A DNA stretch of 7,033 bases from JBCCMA01 sp039026595 (lineage in GTDB: Bacteria; Pseudomonadota; Gammaproteobacteria; Steroidobacterales; JBCCMA01): the NCBI GenBank assembly GCA_039026595.1, contig JBCCMA010000171.1:1-7033 (forward strand), read 5' to 3'. Under the pieces are notes generated by a model that saw only the letters and a program-made list of their open reading frames with translations, did no database searches and was not told the origin of the DNA. A program made the position numbers and the translations under genes. This document shows, one piece after another, positions 5,510 to 7,033 of the stretch; positions within the stretch are counted from its first letter, which is position 1; every line of letters starts with the position of its first letter.

Positions 5510-6844
5510 GTGAATCGTAAGTCCATGTTTTTCAGCCTATGTGCGATTGGCGTCGGCGGGTTACTGTCGCCCGGCCACGGTGTGTCATCGGCGCTCGCCG
5601 CCGACATCCATGGCGTGCGTCTTTTCGGCGCACCGGGGTACACCCGACTGGTGCTGGACATGAGTGGGCCTGTCGCACATCAGATCAGCGTTCTGCACGA
5701 TCCCGAGCGCGTGGTGATCGACATCCCGGACGCGGCGCTGCGCGCCCGAGCCATGCCCAGGGCGCAGGGCTACGTCAGCACTATTCGCAGCGGCCACCCC
5801 GAGTCGGACGTTTTGCGCGTGGTGCTTGACCTGAACACGGCCGTGCGGCCGCGCAGCTTTGCGTTGCGGCCGGACGCCGACCACGGACACCGGCTCGTCG
5901 TGGATCTTGAGTCGCCCGACAGCGCCAGCGCGTCGCCCAAGCGTGCGGCGCCCGAGCGCGAACGCGACGTTATTGTGGCGATCTCGCCGGGCCACGGTGG
6001 ACATGACCCTGGCGCATTGGGTCCGCGCGGGACGAAAGAGAAGGATGTGGTTCTGGCGATTGCGCGTCGCGTGAAACACCACCTCGATGCGCAGGCCGGC
6101 GTGCGCGGCGTGCTGATCCGTGACAGCGACGTGTTTGTAGAGCATCGCGACCGCATGGCGATTGCGCGAAAGTACAAAGCCGACATGTTTGTGGCCATCC
6201 ATGCGGATGCATTTACCGACAAGCGGGCGCACGGCTCCACGGTCTACATCCTGTCCGAGCGCGGCGCGAGTTCGGAGGCAGCGCGCTGGCTGGCGAAGAA
6301 CAACAACCCGCCCGATCTCAAGGGCGGAATCGCGCTTGATAAGATGGACGATACGCTCAAGACGGTGCTTATCAGTTTGTCGCAGAACGCGTCTCTCGGT
6401 GCCAGCCAGTCCGTCGGCGAGCACGTGATTGATGAACTGGCAAAGATCGGCCGGGTGCGCAAAAAGACGGTACAGCAGGCCGGATTTTTGGTGCTGAAGA
6501 GCCCGGATATCCCGTCGATCCTCGTTGAGACGGCGTTCATCTCCAATCCCAAAGATGAGGCGCGGCTGCGCAGCAAGCGCGATCAGGACCGGTGGGGCGA
6601 GGCGATCGCCAACGGGGTGGTGCGCTATTTCGCGGCGCACCCGCCGCCGGACACACTGCTGTCGATGCGCCAGTCCCGGGAACGTCCGGACGATCTCACC
6701 TACGTCATCTCGCGCGGCGACACGCTGTCGGAGATTGCGGATCGATTCAACGTGCCGCTGTCTTCGCTGCGGCGTGCGAACAAACTGCGCGGCGACCGCA
6801 TCCGCATCGGACAGGTCATCCGGATACCCAGCAGTCGCGGCTGA
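5510..6844 (+). CDS. amiB: N-acetylmuramoyl-L-alanine amidase AmiB (AMIN - Amidase_3 - LysM)
   Basis: This exported zinc amidase cuts the bond between N-acetylmuramic acid and the stem peptide to split septal peptidoglycan during cell separation. The 444 residues match E. coli AmiB (445). Residues 1-30 form a signal peptide: basic NRK, a hydrophobic core, and cleavage after SSALA. The AMIN targeting domain spans about 32-130, followed by a polar linker rich in Ser, Ala and charged residues (about 132-153). Amidase_3 spans about 155-365, with zinc ligands His162 (SPGHGG), Glu177 (GTKEKD), His231 (AIHADA) and catalytic Glu340 (LVETAF). The long insert at about 250-305 corresponds to the autoinhibitory helix released by EnvC-type activators in E. 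coli. A C-terminal LysM occupies about 397-441 (YVISRGDTLSEIADRFNV). GTG 5510, with GGGA five bases upstream, was chosen because it gives a normal signal peptide. ATG 5525 would lose the basic region. Ser replaces the usual Asp before PGHGG. Confidence 0.95.
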   Translation: MNRKSMFFSLCAIGVGGLLSPGHGVSSALAADIHGVRLFGAPGYTRLVLDMSGPVAHQISVLHDPERVVIDIPDAALRARAMPRAQGYVSTIRSGHPESDVLRVVLDLNTAVRPRSFALRPDADHGHRLVVDLESPDSASASPKRAAPERERDVIVAISPGHGGHDPGALGPRGTKEKDVVLAIARRVKHHLDAQAGVRGVLIRDSDVFVEHRDRMAIARKYKADMFVAIHADAFTDKRAHGSTVYILSERGASSEAARWLAKNNNPPDLKGGIALDKMDDTLKTVLISLSQNASLGASQSVGEHVIDELAKIGRVRKKTVQQAGFLVLKSPDIPSILVETAFISNPKDEARLRSKRDQDRWGEAIANGVVRYFAAHPPPDTLLSMRQSRERPDDLTYVISRGDTLSEIADRFNVPLSSLRRANKLRGDRIRIGQVIRIPSSRG

Positions 6845-6863
6845 AGCGCCGTCGCACCTCGGG

Positions 6864-6869
6864 TATGCT
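6864..6869 (+). promoter_or_regulatory. Possible -10 element for mutL
   Basis: The 60-bp amiB-mutL gap contains TATGCT preceded by GGG. It matches four of six consensus -10 bases, and no convincing -35 lies 17 bp upstream. It would start a transcript about 28 bases before the mutL ATG. Read-through from amiB is equally plausible. Confidence 0.2.
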
Positions 6870-6904
6870 CCGGACTTTTCGGCTCACACCCGGCCGCCGC
6901 TCGC

Positions 6905-7033
6905 ATGCCGATCCGCTCACTCCCCGATAACCTGGTCAATCAGATCGCGGCTGGCGAGGTGGTCGAGCGCCCGTCTTCTGTATTGAAAGAGCTGATGGAA
7001 AACAGCCTCGACGCGGGCGCGACGCGCATCGAC
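6905..7033 (+). CDS. mutL: DNA mismatch repair protein MutL, N-terminal fragment (cut by window end)
   Basis: MutL is the GHKL-family ATPase that couples mismatch recognition by MutS to downstream nicking and excision. Only the first 43 codons are present. They are highly characteristic: MPIRSLPDNL, NQIAAGEVVERP at 12-23, and KELMENSLDAGATRID at 28-43. The family's catalytic Glu29 and metal-binding Asn33 are both present at the same positions as in E. coli MutL. The start is ATG 6905, the family's usual N-terminus. No clear Shine-Dalgarno sequence precedes it in a GC-rich leader. Its place after amiB is the standard gammaproteobacterial order. The frame is open to the last base, so truncation is due to the window edge only. 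Confidence 0.97.
   Translation, partial: MPIRSLPDNLVNQIAAGEVVERPSSVLKELMENSLDAGATRID

Noticed and set aside
5585..6640. 351-codon open frame on the - strand opposite amiB
   Set aside because: It lies entirely antisense to a well-supported amidase gene, shows no family motif, and long antisense frames are common in GC-rich DNA.
1..7033. New defence, CRISPR, prophage or biosynthetic system
   Set aside because: No direct-repeat array, integrase, tRNA, toxin-antitoxin pair or unknown conserved gene was seen. All intact genes are known housekeeping families in a conserved order.

Overview
The window looks like chromosomal DNA from a high-GC gammaproteobacterium. The gene run queG (divergent) / nnr - tsaE - amiB - mutL is the conserved order also found around these genes in Escherichia coli. 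Coding regions sampled here are in the mid-60s % GC. The sequence alone does not fix genus or family. Every intact gene is a recognisable housekeeping gene, and I found no credible new defence, mobile or metabolic system.

Layout. Bases 1-243 are about 39% GC (94 of 240 bases counted), unlike everything after them, and match nothing I recognise. At about base 243/244 the sequence switches abruptly into the last 100 codons of panB, whose front two thirds are absent. The panB remnant overlaps panC (536-1417, +), which probably starts at a TTG codon. panC runs tail-to-tail into ppk2 (1407-2279, -), with the two 3' ends overlapping by 11 bases. ppk2 is the second gene of a leftward unit led by queG (2276-3403, -), and the two are joined by an ATGA stop/start overlap. 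A 75-bp divergent intergenic region (3404-3478) carries a perfectly symmetric -10 box (AGTATACT) and a 7-bp-stem inverted repeat. Rightward from there come nnr (3479-4960), tsaE (4960-5424, sharing one base with nnr), amiB (5510-6844, after an AT-rich 85-bp gap) and the first 43 codons of mutL (6905 onward, cut by the window end).

How the genes fit together. panB/panC make pantothenate, the precursor of coenzyme A. QueG finishes queuosine in tRNA anticodons, and TsaE supports formation of t6A next to the anticodon, so tRNA-modification genes sit on both sides of the divergent promoter. Nnr repairs damaged (hydrated) NAD(P)H. PPK2 interconverts polyphosphate and nucleotides. AmiB is an exported, zinc-dependent amidase that splits septal peptidoglycan at division. 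MutL is the mismatch-repair matchmaker ATPase. The rightward genes probably form one transcription unit, with extra promoters possible before amiB and mutL.

The points most worth checking are the composition break that truncates panB (true rearrangement or contig chimera), the symmetric -10 box serving two divergent genes, and the inverted repeat that would lie at the 5' end of the queG transcript.
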